DNA from: JAEUIZ01 sp046155605
GTDB taxonomy: Bacteria; Planctomycetota; Phycisphaerae; Phycisphaerales; UBA1924
Assembly (NCBI GenBank): GCA_046155605.1
Contig: JBJXFQ010000140.1
Coordinates: 1-39,922, forward strand
Direction of reading: 5' to 3'
DNA: 39,922 bases
Part shown: positions 9,385-16,888 of the stretch, piece after piece
How positions within the stretch are numbered: the first letter of the stretch is position 1
How the letters are laid out: each line of letters begins with the position of its first letter
The notes under the pieces: model-generated
Told to the model about the DNA's origin: nothing
Seen by the model: the letters and a program-made list of their open reading frames with translations, nothing else
Databases searched by the model: none
Translations under genes and position numbers: made by a program

Positions 9385-10680
9385 CTACGGGATCGCCCGT
9401 CCATGCGGGTCCGTCGATTCGCGCAGCTCGTCATCAAGCCGCGCGCGAAGGTCGTCCGAAATGAAGTGTTCCGCCTCGTGCGCCGGCACATGCACGCGCC
9501 CCGGATCGGCCCCGACCCGCTTCGTCAGGTACGTCTCCCACAGCCGGTGCCCGCGCACCACCTGCCGCGACTGCGCCAGCCCGCGAGGCGTGAGCCGCAG
9601 CGTGCCATCCGCCTGCCGCGTCAAAGCGCCCGATGCGCCCATCCACGCGATGACCAGCCGCCCGAGCACGCCGGAGTGGCTGAGCGATCGCACGTCGGCC
9701 GCGCTGAGCGCCGGCGTTTCCTGCCGCTCGTGCCACCGATAGAGCAGCCCCAGCGCGTCCTCGCGCGCGATCCGCGCCGCCAGCACCAGCCGCCGCGCCT
9801 GCTTCGCAAGAATCCCGTGCCGCGGGGCGGCCAGCGCCGTCAGCATGAAGAGCGCCATCGACACCGTCGCGATCATCCCCGCCACCGACGTGTTCAGCCA
9901 CACGGCCAGCGCATACCCCGCCACCGCGCACAACGCGCCCAGCGCTGCCGCGATCCAGAGCATCCGCGAGAGTCGATCCGTCAGCAGATGGGCCGTCGCG
10001 CCCGGTGTCACCAGCATCGCGACCACCAGGATCGACCCCACCGACTCAAACGACGCCACCGACGTCGCGGCCACCGCGGTCATCAGGCCGTAGTGAACCG
10101 CCGCCGCGCTGATCCCCATTGTTGTCGCCAGATATGGATCAAAGCAGACGATCTTCAGTTCCTTGAAAAACACCGCGATCAGCCCCACATTGACCGCGAG
10201 CACCGCGCCCAGCCACACGAAACTCCGCGGCAACTCGACCCCCGCGACCCGCACCACGTCATACGGTGAAAACTCGATCACGCCATAGAGCACGCATCCC
10301 GGATCGAGGTCCACGTCGCGCGCCACAAACGTGATGAGGATCACCCCGATCGCGAACAGCGTTGTAAACACCACTCCCATCGACGCGTCCGCGGCCACTC
10401 GGCCCCAACGCGAAAGGCTCGACGACAGTACCGCCGTCAGCACACCCACCACCATCGCGCCGGCCAGCATCGGCAACGGCGCTCGGCTCCCGCTCAGCAG
10501 AAACGCCACCGCAAGCCCCGGCAGAATCGCGTGCGAGATCGCATCACCCAAGAGCGACATCCGCCGGAGCACCAGGAAGCACCCGACCAGCCCGCACGCG
10601 ACGCTGCAGCACACCGCCGTCGCAATGATCCACACATCGTCGGCACGAACCTCATACCCGCCGATCGTGTGCCAGTTCAT
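9385..10680 (-). CDS. Metal ABC transporter permease 2 with C-terminal DtxR/MntR-family domain
   Basis: A 431-residue fusion. Residues 1 to about 290 form the TroCD/ZnuB-type inner-membrane permease for Mn, Zn or Fe: CFLVLRRMSLLGDAISHAILPG near the N-terminus and about eight helices. Residues about 300-431 form a cytoplasmic DtxR-like module: a winged-helix-like stretch (ADVRSLSHSGVLGRLVIAW ... LRLTPRG), then the dimerisation part RGHRLWETYL ... HEAEHFISDDLRARLDD and TDPHGRAIP. Residues H378, E382, H397, H401, E404 and H405 align with DtxR ligands H79, E83, H98, C102, E105 and H106; position 102 is His here. ATG 10680 overlaps the upstream stop by ATGA, so translation is probably coupled. Chlamydial YtgCR is the known precedent. 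Whether the domain binds DNA or gates transport is open. Confidence 0.93.
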   Translation of the reverse strand: MNWHTIGGYEVRADDVWIIATAVCCSVACGLVGCFLVLRRMSLLGDAISHAILPGLAVAFLLSGSRAPLPMLAGAMVVGVLTAVLSSSLSRWGRVAADASMGVVFTTLFAIGVILITFVARDVDLDPGCVLYGVIEFSPYDVVRVAGVELPRSFVWLGAVLAVNVGLIAVFFKELKIVCFDPYLATTMGISAAAVHYGLMTAVAATSVASFESVGSILVVAMLVTPGATAHLLTDRLSRMLWIAAALGALCAVAGYALAVWLNTSVAGMIATVSMALFMLTALAAPRHGILAKQARRLVLAARIAREDALGLLYRWHERQETPALSAADVRSLSHSGVLGRLVIAWMGASGALTRQADGTLRLTPRGLAQSRQVVRGHRLWETYLTKRVGADPGRVHVPAHEAEHFISDDLRARLDDELRESTDPHGRAIP

Positions 10681-11993
10681 ATCACGCCTCCCAGCGCGTG
10701 CGGCGAGGGCGGGACCGCGAGCCCCGCGCGAGCACCATCATCTCCCGCGAGCCGCGCCTCGAGTTCCACGATCACCGCGGGCGGCAGCACATGCTCGATC
10801 TCGTCCGCGTCGCGATCGACATGATCCGCCGCGATCGCCGCCTGGTCGATCAGGAACATCTCCCACAGACGATGCGCCCGGATCACCCGCGCCGCCGCCG
10901 CGCGGCCTTCGGCAGTCAGTGCAAACGCCCCGGCCTCAGGCCGGATGTGCCCGCTCGCCATCGCCGTGCGCATCGCCCTCGAGTCGGCCTGCCGCCGCAA
11001 CTCTTCCGGCTTCCACAGGGCCAGTAAGTCGCCCCGCGCTTCGAGCGCTTCAAACGCGTCCCGCAGCAGGTTTTGCGTCGCCACGCGCCGTCGCAACCGA
11101 ACTCGCCGGATCACTTCAGCCAACAGCCCGCGCCGTGGCGCCGCCAGCATCGAGGCGATGAAAATTCCAGCGGCCACCAGGACGATCAATGGCCCCGTCG
11201 GCCAGCCGCGCGAGAGCGATCCCGACGGCGCGGGCACCGTCGCGCTTAGTGCCGTGCCCGCCAGCCCCGAGAGCCCGCCGAACACCGCCGCGATGATCAG
11301 CATCACGCTCAGCCGATCTGTCCAGAATCGTGCCGCCACGGGTGGGATGACCAGCAGCGCGACCATGAGCACCACGCCCACCGCCGGCAGGCCGACCACG
11401 GTGCAGACGCAGACGAGCGCCATGAGCAGCAGATCAAGCGCGAAAGTCGGCCAGCCCTGCGAGGCCGCGAAATCACGGTCAAAGCAGAGCGACTTCAGTT
11501 CCTTGTGCAGGAGCGTGACCATGACGACCAGCACGATCGTGACGATCAGAATGAGCCGCGCGTCATCCGCGACCATGCTCGCGGCCTTGCCGAAGATGAA
11601 CCCGTCGAGCCCCGCGCGGTTGCCCTCGGGCTGGTTCTGGGCGATGCGAGTGAGCACGATGCCCAGGCCGAAAAAGCCCCCGATGGCCAGCGCGATCGCC
11701 GCGTCTTCCTTCACGCGCGTCGCCGCCTTCACCACCGACACGAACGCCGCCGACAGCACCCCGAACACCAGCGCTCCAATCAGCAGCGCGACGAAACTCC
11801 GCCCGACGATGAAGTACGCCGCCGCGATGCCCGGCAATGCCGCGTGCGCCACCGCATCACCCACCAGCGACCGCTTCCGCAGCACCGCAAAGGTCCCCAC
11901 CAGCGCCGCCGCCACGCCCAGCAACGTCGTCCCGAGCAGCACGACGCGCGTGTTCGAGTCCTGGAGCGTGATGAGCCGCAGCAAGTCGGACAC
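10677..11993 (-). CDS. Metal ABC transporter permease 1 with C-terminal DtxR-like domain
   Basis: A 438-residue fusion and partner of the permease at 9385-10680. The membrane part (1 to about 285) has the family motif AVLRKRSLVGDAVAHAALPG and ends MLAAPRRGLLAE. The cytoplasmic tail (about 300-438) is a more diverged DtxR-like module: a helical region with a short wing (AFALTAEGR), then IRAHRLWEMFLIDQ and DRDADEIEHVLPP. H374, E378, D393, D397, E400 and H401 align with the DtxR metal ligands, with Asp replacing H98 and C102. The conserved D-P-H-G-x-P-I-P end is degenerate (VPPSPHALGG). The gene starts 3 nt after the ATPase stop and overlaps the next permease by 4 nt. The probable DNA-recognition helix is poorly conserved, so a sensing or gating role seems likelier than repression; that is inference. 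Confidence 0.9.
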   Translation of the reverse strand: MSDLLRLITLQDSNTRVVLLGTTLLGVAAALVGTFAVLRKRSLVGDAVAHAALPGIAAAYFIVGRSFVALLIGALVFGVLSAAFVSVVKAATRVKEDAAIALAIGGFFGLGIVLTRIAQNQPEGNRAGLDGFIFGKAASMVADDARLILIVTIVLVVMVTLLHKELKSLCFDRDFAASQGWPTFALDLLLMALVCVCTVVGLPAVGVVLMVALLVIPPVAARFWTDRLSVMLIIAAVFGGLSGLAGTALSATVPAPSGSLSRGWPTGPLIVLVAAGIFIASMLAAPRRGLLAEVIRRVRLRRRVATQNLLRDAFEALEARGDLLALWKPEELRRQADSRAMRTAMASGHIRPEAGAFALTAEGRAAAARVIRAHRLWEMFLIDQAAIAADHVDRDADEIEHVLPPAVIVELEARLAGDDGARAGLAVPPSPHALGGVI

Positions 11994-11996
11994 GCC

Positions 11997-12848
11997 TCAT
12001 CTCCCGCCGCGGCGGATCGCTTCCGCCGCCTCGTCGAGCAGCGTCAGTCGGCCGCCGTACGTCCTCTGGAGGTTCTCACGCGTAAACGTCGTCGCCATCG
12101 GCCCCGACGCCACCAGCCGCATGTTGAGCAGCACAACGTGATCGAAATACTCCGGCACCGTTTGCAGATCGTGATGCACCGCGACCACCGTTCGCCCCGC
12201 CCCGCGCAGCGAGCGCAGCACCTCGACGATCGCCTTCTCCGTCGCCGCATCAACCCCCGCGAACGGTTCATCCATGAAGTAAAGCCGCGCGTCCTGCGCC
12301 AACGCCCGCGCAAGAAAAACTCGTTGCTGCTGCCCCCCCGAGAGTTGGCTGATCTGCCGCGACGCGAAATCCTCCATGCCCACCTGCTTCAGGCTCGCCC
12401 GCGCCGCCTCCCGATCCGCACGGCCCGGCCTTCGTATCCATCCCAACCGCCCATACCGCCCCATCAGCACCACGTCTAACGCGTCCACCGGAAAGTCCCA
12501 GTCCACCGTCTCTCGCTGCGGCACATAGCCGATCGACGACCGCACCCGTCGCAACGCCTGCCCGAAAATCGTGATCCGTCCGCTCGCCAGCGGCACCAGC
12601 CCGAGAATCGCCTTCAGCAGTGTCGACTTGCCCGCGCCGTTCGGCCCCACGATCGCGATCAACTTCCCTTCGGGCAGCGTCACATCGACGTCCCACAGCA
12701 CCGGCTTGCGGCCATACGCCACCGTCGCGTCATGCACCTCGACGCACACTGGCACGGTCGTTCTTGTGCCATCCGTGTCGCTCGTCGCCCCAGCCGCTGC
12801 ACCCGCGATGCCAGGAACCGCAGACATCGCCGCTGCCGTCGGCCTCAT
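11997..12848 (-). CDS. Metal ABC transporter ATP-binding protein
   Basis: A 283-residue ATPase that powers the permease pair encoded downstream. Walker A is GPNGAGKST, the Q-loop region is IGYVPQRETVDWDFP, the ABC signature is LSGGQQQR, Walker B is LYFMDEPF, and the switch histidine is in VAVHHD. The sequence QRETVDWDFPVDALDVVLMGRYG is characteristic of the Mn/Zn/Fe chelate branch (MntB, ZnuC, TroB), here seen in the part VDWDFPV. The N-terminus carries about 30 extra Ala/Gly/Thr-rich residues before the domain, and a later start is possible. ATG 12848 overlaps the stop of the binding-protein gene by ATGA, which supports the start given and operon expression. Confidence 0.96.
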   Translation of the reverse strand: MRPTAAAMSAVPGIAGAAAGATSDTDGTRTTVPVCVEVHDATVAYGRKPVLWDVDVTLPEGKLIAIVGPNGAGKSTLLKAILGLVPLASGRITIFGQALRRVRSSIGYVPQRETVDWDFPVDALDVVLMGRYGRLGWIRRPGRADREAARASLKQVGMEDFASRQISQLSGGQQQRVFLARALAQDARLYFMDEPFAGVDAATEKAIVEVLRSLRGAGRTVVAVHHDLQTVPEYFDHVVLLNMRLVASGPMATTFTRENLQRTYGGRLTLLDEAAEAIRRGGR

Positions 12849-13846
12849 GGTTTCCTCGCCGCGTGCTTCTCGACATACTCGCCGAGCCTGCCGCCGCGCC
12901 GAGCGGGCACCGTGCCGCCCAGCGCCCTCGCGATCGTGTCCACATTGTGCAGCACCATTCCTAGATAAGTGCCCTCGAGCGTGCCGTCCTTGCCCATCGC
13001 GTCGCTGTACAACTCACCGCCGACCGTCACCGAATGCCCTCGGCCTTTGCACCCCTCCACGAGCGCGTCGATCGTCTTCCGTGGGACTGAACTCTCCACA
13101 AACACCGCCGGAACGCGCCGCGACACCAGCGTGTCTACCAGCGCGTTGATGTCGCGCAGGCTCGCCTCGCTGTCCGTGCTGATCCCCTGGATCGCCAGCA
13201 CCTCGAGCCCGTACGCACGCCCGAAATAGCCGAAGGCGTCGTGTGCCGTCACCATCACGCGCTGCTCCTTGGGAATCGTCGCGAGCGTCTCGCGCGCGGC
13301 CGCGTCGAGTTCGCCGAGCGTCGCCAGATAGTCCGTCGCCGCACGCTCGTACTCCGCCTTTCCCGCCGCGTCGCGCTCGATCAGCGCATCGCGCGTTCGT
13401 GCGGCCGCCAGCGACCACAGCGATACGTCGAACCACACGTGAGGGTCAAAGTGCCCCTCAAACTCCGCCGGTTGTCGCAACTTCGCCGCCTCGATCGCCT
13501 CCGCGACCGCCACCGCCGCCTTCCGCTTCGACATCTTCTCGATCGCATCCGCCATCCGGCCCTCGAGGTGCAGCCCGTTATACAGCACGAGGTCCGCGTC
13601 CGCCATCGCCCGCACGTCCCGCGGCGAAGCCTTGTACAAATGCGGATCAACCCCCTCGCCCATCAGCACCGTCACCTTCACTCGCGCGCGCCCGATCTCG
13701 CGGGCGGCGTCCGCCACCATCCCCGTCGTCGCCACCACCTTCAGTGGCTTGGCAGGCTGGGCCCACGCCCCGCTCGCCAGGCCGAGCATCGCCATCATCA
13801 CCGCCGCCGCCATCGCCCCGAGATATGATCTGTCGCACATGGTCAT
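12845..13846 (-). CDS. Metal ABC transporter substrate-binding protein (TroA/ZnuA family)
   Basis: A 333-residue periplasmic protein that captures divalent metal for the transporter. A signal peptide (MTMCDRSYLGAMAAAVMMA ... SGAWA-Q) precedes the TroA-type fold. Probable ligands, numbered from ATG 13846, are H69 (VDPHLY), H136 (DPHVWF), H202 (TAHDAFGYFG) and D282 (ELYSDAMG). These match the three-His plus Asp set of Treponema TroA (H68, H133, H199, D279). The long His-rich loop of many Zn-specific ZnuA proteins is absent, so Mn, Fe or Zn all remain possible. ATG 13846 is preferred to an upstream in-frame TTG at 13882, which would lie inside the palindrome. First gene of a four-gene operon divergent from the MntR-like regulator. 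Confidence 0.95.
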   Translation of the reverse strand: MTMCDRSYLGAMAAAVMMAMLGLASGAWAQPAKPLKVVATTGMVADAAREIGRARVKVTVLMGEGVDPHLYKASPRDVRAMADADLVLYNGLHLEGRMADAIEKMSKRKAAVAVAEAIEAAKLRQPAEFEGHFDPHVWFDVSLWSLAAARTRDALIERDAAGKAEYERAATDYLATLGELDAAARETLATIPKEQRVMVTAHDAFGYFGRAYGLEVLAIQGISTDSEASLRDINALVDTLVSRRVPAVFVESSVPRKTIDALVEGCKGRGHSVTVGGELYSDAMGKDGTLEGTYLGMVLHNVDTIARALGGTVPARRGGRLGEYVEKHAARKP

Positions 13847-13866
13847 GGTGTATCGTCCAAATCTCA

Positions 13867-13886
13867 ATGTTTGAGTATTCAAACAT
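13867..13886. promoter_or_regulatory. 20-bp palindrome, candidate MntR/DtxR operator
   Basis: Arms ATGTTTGA and TCAAACAT flank a GTAT centre, a perfect 8-bp inverted repeat in an AT-rich patch of otherwise GC-rich sequence. It sits in the 78-nt space between the binding-protein gene (start 13846, minus) and the regulator gene (start 13925, plus). Size and symmetry suit a DtxR-family dimer. The match to any published consensus was not tested. Confidence 0.6.
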
Positions 13887-13924
13887 ATTCACGCCGTCCA
13901 CCCGCGTCAAGTTGGAGCCTCTGA

Positions 13925-14611
13925 ATGGCCTCCGAGACCGTCGAGAACTACCTCAAGGCCGTCCTTACCCTCTCGCAGGAGAGCGAATCGGGCGACGCGA
14001 CGATCACTCGCATTGCCGCCGTCGTCGGCGTCACGCCCAGCACCGCCACCACCATGATCAAGCGCCTCGCAGCCGCGGGGCTGGCCCGCTACGAGAAGTA
14101 CGGGGCCGTCCGCCTCTCGCCCAAGGGCCGCCGAACCGCCCTTGACGTCCTCCGCCGCCACCGCATCGTCGAACTCTTCCTCGTACAAGTGGTCGGGCTC
14201 GACTGGTCCGAGGTCCATGCCGAGGCCGAGCGCCTCGAGCACGCCATCAGCCCGCGCCTCCTCGATCGGCTCGATGAGATGCTCGGCCGCCCCCGCGCCG
14301 ATCCCCACGGCGACCCCATCCCCGACGCTGACGGCCGCTCCACCACGGCGCCGCCACCGCCCCTCACCCGTTTCCGCCCCGGCGAGCACGCCGTCGTCGC
14401 TCGCGTGCTCGACCAGGGTGCCGAGTTCCTCCAGTTCCTCGCCCGCTCCGGCCTGCGCCCCGGCACCGCCGTCGTCGTCGCCTCCATCGACCCCCTCGGC
14501 GGCTCTATCTCGATCCACCCCGCCGGCGCGTCGCCCGTCACACTCTCCCTAGCCGTCGCCGATCGAATTCTCGCGCGGCCGACTGAGCGCTCAACCGGGC
14601 ACACGTCGTAG
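13925..14611 (+). CDS. mntR: MntR/DtxR-family metal-dependent transcriptional regulator
   Basis: A 228-residue cytoplasmic repressor of the full-length three-domain type. ATG 13925 has GGAG (13914-13917) 7 nt upstream. Residues 1-70 are the winged helix (ITRIAAVVGVTPSTATTMIK, wing AVRLSPKGRR). Residues 75-135 are the dimerisation domain with H79, E83, H98, E102, E105 and H106, numbered exactly as in DtxR; Glu at 102 instead of Cys is MntR-like and favours Mn. At the N-terminal site, VENYLK has Asn8 and Lys11 where Bacillus MntR has Asp8 and Glu11. Residues about 150-225 are a FeoA/SH3-like domain (LRPGTAVVVASIDPLGG). Divergent from the transporter operon, which it probably controls through the palindrome at 13867-13886; it may also control itself. 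Confidence 0.93.
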   Translation: MASETVENYLKAVLTLSQESESGDATITRIAAVVGVTPSTATTMIKRLAAAGLARYEKYGAVRLSPKGRRTALDVLRRHRIVELFLVQVVGLDWSEVHAEAERLEHAISPRLLDRLDEMLGRPRADPHGDPIPDADGRSTTAPPPPLTRFRPGEHAVVARVLDQGAEFLQFLARSGLRPGTAVVVASIDPLGGSISIHPAGASPVTLSLAVADRILARPTERSTGHTS

Positions 14612-14641
14612 CCTTCGCCCCCGCTCCGCCTATTCTCCCGC

Positions 14642-15127
14642 GTGACGCCTCTATCGTCCCACGAGCCGCCAAAGCCCACCAGGCCCGCCGCCGATCGCGG
14701 CAGCACACGCCTCCGCATCCGCTACAGCGAGTGCGACCCCATGGGCGTCGCCCACCACGCCGCCTATGCGCCGTGGCTCGAGATCGCTCGCACCGAACTC
14801 CTCCGCGACACCGGCGTCACCTATGCCGACCTCGAACGCGCCGGCGTCTTTCTCGTCATCACGCGCCTCGAATGCCGCTATCGTCGGCCCCTCTTCTACG
14901 ACGATCTCATCGAGGTCCGCACCCGCGTCCTCGGCGGCAGCAAGGTCAAAATCGAGCACGACTACGAGATCGTCGTCATCAACGACGGCGGCCACGGCGG
15001 CAAACGCCCCGACCGCACGCCCGGAGAGATCGTCACCACCGCCGCCACAACGCTCGTCTGCGTCGGCGGCGACGGCAAGGTCCGGCCGCTCCCCGATTGG
15101 CTCGCGCCCAAGACCCCGGGCTCCTAA
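14642..15127 (+). CDS. Acyl-CoA thioesterase, YbgC/FadM-like hotdog fold
   Basis: A 161-residue protein of the 4-hydroxybenzoyl-CoA thioesterase family, expected to hydrolyse acyl-CoA thioesters in the cytoplasm. The sequence RIRYSECDPMGVAHHAAYA holds the catalytic Asp of the family motif (Y-x-D-T-D-x-x-G-V-V-Y-H in YbgC), followed by the hot-dog helix WLEIARTELL and a strand region CRYRRPLFYDDLIEV. The GTG start gives about 20 Pro/Arg-rich residues before the domain; no ribosome site is evident and no other start precedes the motif. It lies 30 nt after mntR and could be read through from it, but no functional link to metal uptake is apparent. Substrate unknown. Confidence 0.88.
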   Translation: MTPLSSHEPPKPTRPAADRGSTRLRIRYSECDPMGVAHHAAYAPWLEIARTELLRDTGVTYADLERAGVFLVITRLECRYRRPLFYDDLIEVRTRVLGGSKVKIEHDYEIVVINDGGHGGKRPDRTPGEIVTTAATTLVCVGGDGKVRPLPDWLAPKTPGS

Positions 15128-15149
15128 TGCCGCGATGCCTTGTTCGCGA

Positions 15150-15461
15150 TCAGCCTTCCTCCCGCTTCTCGCCGCTCCCGCCTGCCTCGCGCACCACGCC
15201 TTCATCCCGCGTCCCGCTCTTGTGAAAGCCCAGCCGCGCCTCCGCATACCGCTGCGGCGAGACGTTCAAATCCGGCGTCTCCCCGCGCTGGTGCTGCCCG
15301 TGCAAGTGCTCCAGAAACGGCACGCACCATCGGCACCCCGTCCCCGCCGACAGGCACTCCGAGACCAGCGACGCCACCGCCGGATTCTCGACCGCCAGAT
15401 ACGTCCTGATCTTCCGCAGTGAGACCCGGAAACACAGGCAGACGTGATCGTCGGGGTCCAT
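15150..15461 (-). CDS. BFD-like [2Fe-2S]-binding protein
   Basis: A 103-residue protein with the cluster ligands of bacterioferritin-associated ferredoxin: C8-x-C10 in DDHVCLCFRVS and C43-x-x-C46 in GTGCRWC, separated by one helical pair, as in the BFD/Fer2_BFD domain. The tail (about 60-103) is charged and probably disordered. ATG 15461 places the first Cys pair near the N-terminus, which is usual. An alternative GTG at 15521 directly follows the dUTPase stop (TGA-GTG) and would add 20 basic residues; the two genes are probably co-transcribed either way. BFD proteins pass electrons to ferritin-type stores for iron release, which might relate to the nearby metal-uptake locus, but the partner here is unknown. 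Confidence 0.8.
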   Translation of the reverse strand: MDPDDHVCLCFRVSLRKIRTYLAVENPAVASLVSECLSAGTGCRWCVPFLEHLHGQHQRGETPDLNVSPQRYAEARLGFHKSGTRDEGVVREAGGSGEKREEG

Positions 15462-15521
15462 GAGGGACGGTAGGTTCTTGCCACGCCTGAAGCCGATCGC
15501 ACGAGCGATCGGACGCCCCAC

Positions 15522-15965
15522 TCAAAGCCCCGTCGATCCAAACCCACCCGCTCCCCGCGCCGTGTCGTCGAGCGTCTCCGCCTCCACCACCTCCACCCGC
15601 GCCACCGCCGCGATCACCCCCTGTGCGATCCGCATCCCATGGGTCACCACAAACGCCTCACGCCCCAGATTCACCAGCGGCACCAGCAGCGGGCCGCGAT
15701 AATCCGCATCGATCGTCCCCGGCGCGTTCGGCAGCGTGATCCCATGCTTCGTCGCCAGCCCCGAGCGCGGCCGCACCTGCATCTCAAAACCCGCTGGGAT
15801 CGCCACCGCTAGCCCCGTCGGGATCGTCGCGATCCGCCCAGGCTCAATCGTCACCGGCCCTTCGGGCAAAAAAGCCGACAGATCAAGCCCCGCCGCGCCC
15901 GACGATTGATACACCGGCATCACCGCACGCGAATCGAGCCGACGAACAAGAAGTGTTGGTGACAT
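15522..15965 (-). CDS. dut: dUTP diphosphatase (dUTPase)
   Basis: A 147-residue trimeric dUTPase that converts dUTP to dUMP and pyrophosphate, keeping uracil out of DNA and feeding dTMP synthesis. The five conserved motifs are visible: SSGAAGLDLSA (1), MQVRPRSGLA (2), GTIDADYRG with the catalytic Asp (3), RIAQGVIA (4) and the Gly-rich RGAGGFGSTG (5) at the C-terminus. ATG 15965 (MSPTLLVRRL) is preferred; a GTG at 15998 would add 11 residues without homology to the family. Divergent from the DUF4160 fragment, with 37 nt between starts, and upstream of the BFD-like gene. Confidence 0.95.
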   Translation of the reverse strand: MSPTLLVRRLDSRAVMPVYQSSGAAGLDLSAFLPEGPVTIEPGRIATIPTGLAVAIPAGFEMQVRPRSGLATKHGITLPNAPGTIDADYRGPLLVPLVNLGREAFVVTHGMRIAQGVIAAVARVEVVEAETLDDTARGAGGFGSTGL

Positions 15966-16002
15966 GACCAGAGCGTAAGCACCCTGGTATGCTCGCACAC
16001 CG

Positions 16003-16242
16003 ATGCCAACAATCCTCTATGAGAAGGGCTTCCGATTCGCGTTCTACTCGGCCGACAGCGGCGAGCCGCCCCACGTCCACGTCCGCAAAGGCGGCGGAAG
16101 CGCAAAGTGGTGGCTCGACCCGCTCGCCGAAGACTAGAGCCGCGGCTTCTCGGCGAGCGAACGGACCGCGATCCGGCGGATCGCCGTCGAGCACCAGGCC
16201 TTCTTCCTGGCTGAATGGCGTCGGTTCTTCGGCAACGCATGA
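16003..16242 (+). pseudogene. DUF4160 gene split by an in-frame TAG
   Basis: From ATG 16003 the frame reads MPTILYEKGFRFAFYSADSG, then EPPHVHVRKGGGSAKWWLDP, and meets TAG at 16135-16137 (codon 45). The same frame continues after the stop as SRGFSASERTAIRRIAVEHQ and AFFLAEWRRFFGNA to TGA at 16240-16242. Together these make one complete DUF4160 domain of about 79 residues, so a single nonsense change has cut it. DUF4160 proteins are small, of unknown function, and often adjoin DUF2442 genes in pairs resembling toxin-antitoxin modules. The first 44 residues might still be made; no sign of amber recoding was seen. Confidence 0.8.
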
Positions 16243-16246
16243 GCAC

Positions 16247-16558
16247 GTCGCGACGGCCCTCCGCGTCTCGTTCCGAGGCCAGCGCATCGTGCTCGACCTC
16301 GCCGACGGAAGACAAGTCCGCACTCCGCTCGCGCTCTATCCGACGCTCCAGGCCGCCTCACCCGCCCGACGCCGCCGATGGGCTCTGATGGACCAGGGCC
16401 GAGGAGTCGAATGGTTCGATCTCGATTTGCAGCTCCCCGTCGCGGCAATTATCGCGGGCCGACCCGAGATCGTGCCGGACCCGACGTGGCGCGACGGCGT
16501 TGCCGCCCGCCTTGCCCGCTTTCGTGCCGCGCAACCGCCGAAGCGAACCGTCGCCTGA
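16247..16558 (+). pseudogene. DUF2442-domain gene, no usable start codon in frame
   Basis: The frame encodes a recognisable DUF2442 domain: VATALRVSFRGQRIVLDLAD, GRQVRTPLALYPTL, then ALMDQGRGVEWFDLDLQLPV and AAIIAGRPEI. No ATG, GTG or TTG exists in this frame between the DUF4160 coding region and the domain. The ATG at 16239, which overlaps the DUF4160 TGA as ATGA and is where such a partner gene usually begins, lies in another frame. A 1-nt shift within about 16242-16260 would restore it. The frame does extend upstream to an ATG at 15989, but that segment is an out-of-frame reading of DUF4160. The gene appears frameshifted and silent, like its neighbour. Confidence 0.65.
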
Positions 16559-16834
16559 TCACTCCGCCCCGTCCAGCAGCGCCAGGTCGTCGTCGCTCAA
16601 CTCTCTCTTGGTCCGCGTCAGCACCCGGTCCAGCGCCTCGATCATCCGCTGCGTCGACGCGATCGCGTTGTCCAGCGCCGATCGCCCTGTCACCGCGCGA
16701 AACATGTCCCCCTGCCGCAGTTCGGCGAGATTCCGCTCCGACTGCGTTCGATAGTCGAGCAGGCTCTTGAGCAGCGACTCCGCGGAGGTGCGTGTCGCCT
16801 CGGTCTCGGTCAGGATCTCGCGCCGGGTCGTCAT
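16559..16834 (-). CDS. Small helical protein of unknown function
   Basis: A 91-residue, largely alpha-helical, charged protein with no membrane segment. ATG 16834 (MTTRREILTE) is chosen because AAGAAGG lies 7 nt upstream; an earlier in-frame ATG at 16882 lacks this. Features are the basic-acidic helix TETEATRTSAESLLKSLLDY and RALDNAIASTQRMIEALDR-like heptads (seen as SALDNAIASTQRMIEALDR), suggesting a short coiled coil. I do not recognise a family. Its stop abuts the convergent DUF2442 frame (16558/16559), and it lies 54 nt downstream of the dehydratase gene on the same strand, so it may be co-transcribed. Confidence 0.65.
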   Translation of the reverse strand: MTTRREILTETEATRTSAESLLKSLLDYRTQSERNLAELRQGDMFRAVTGRSALDNAIASTQRMIEALDRVLTRTKRELSDDDLALLDGAE

Positions 16835-16888
16835 GGCGAGACCTTCTTCGGCACGACGCGAGCCCGAGTTCACCAGGATCACGCCGCC

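Noticed and set aside
7320..9491. 723-residue open frame on the minus strand opposite the repeat protein
   Set aside because: It is an antisense shadow of high-GC repetitive coding sequence, rich in Gly, Glu, Arg and Asp with no fold signature, and it crosses three confident genes.
16003..16242. Amber readthrough or stop-codon reassignment at the DUF4160 TAG
   Set aside because: TAG ends other genes normally here (for example the transposase at 127 and ccsA at 30028), and the partner DUF2442 frame is also broken, so decay is simpler.
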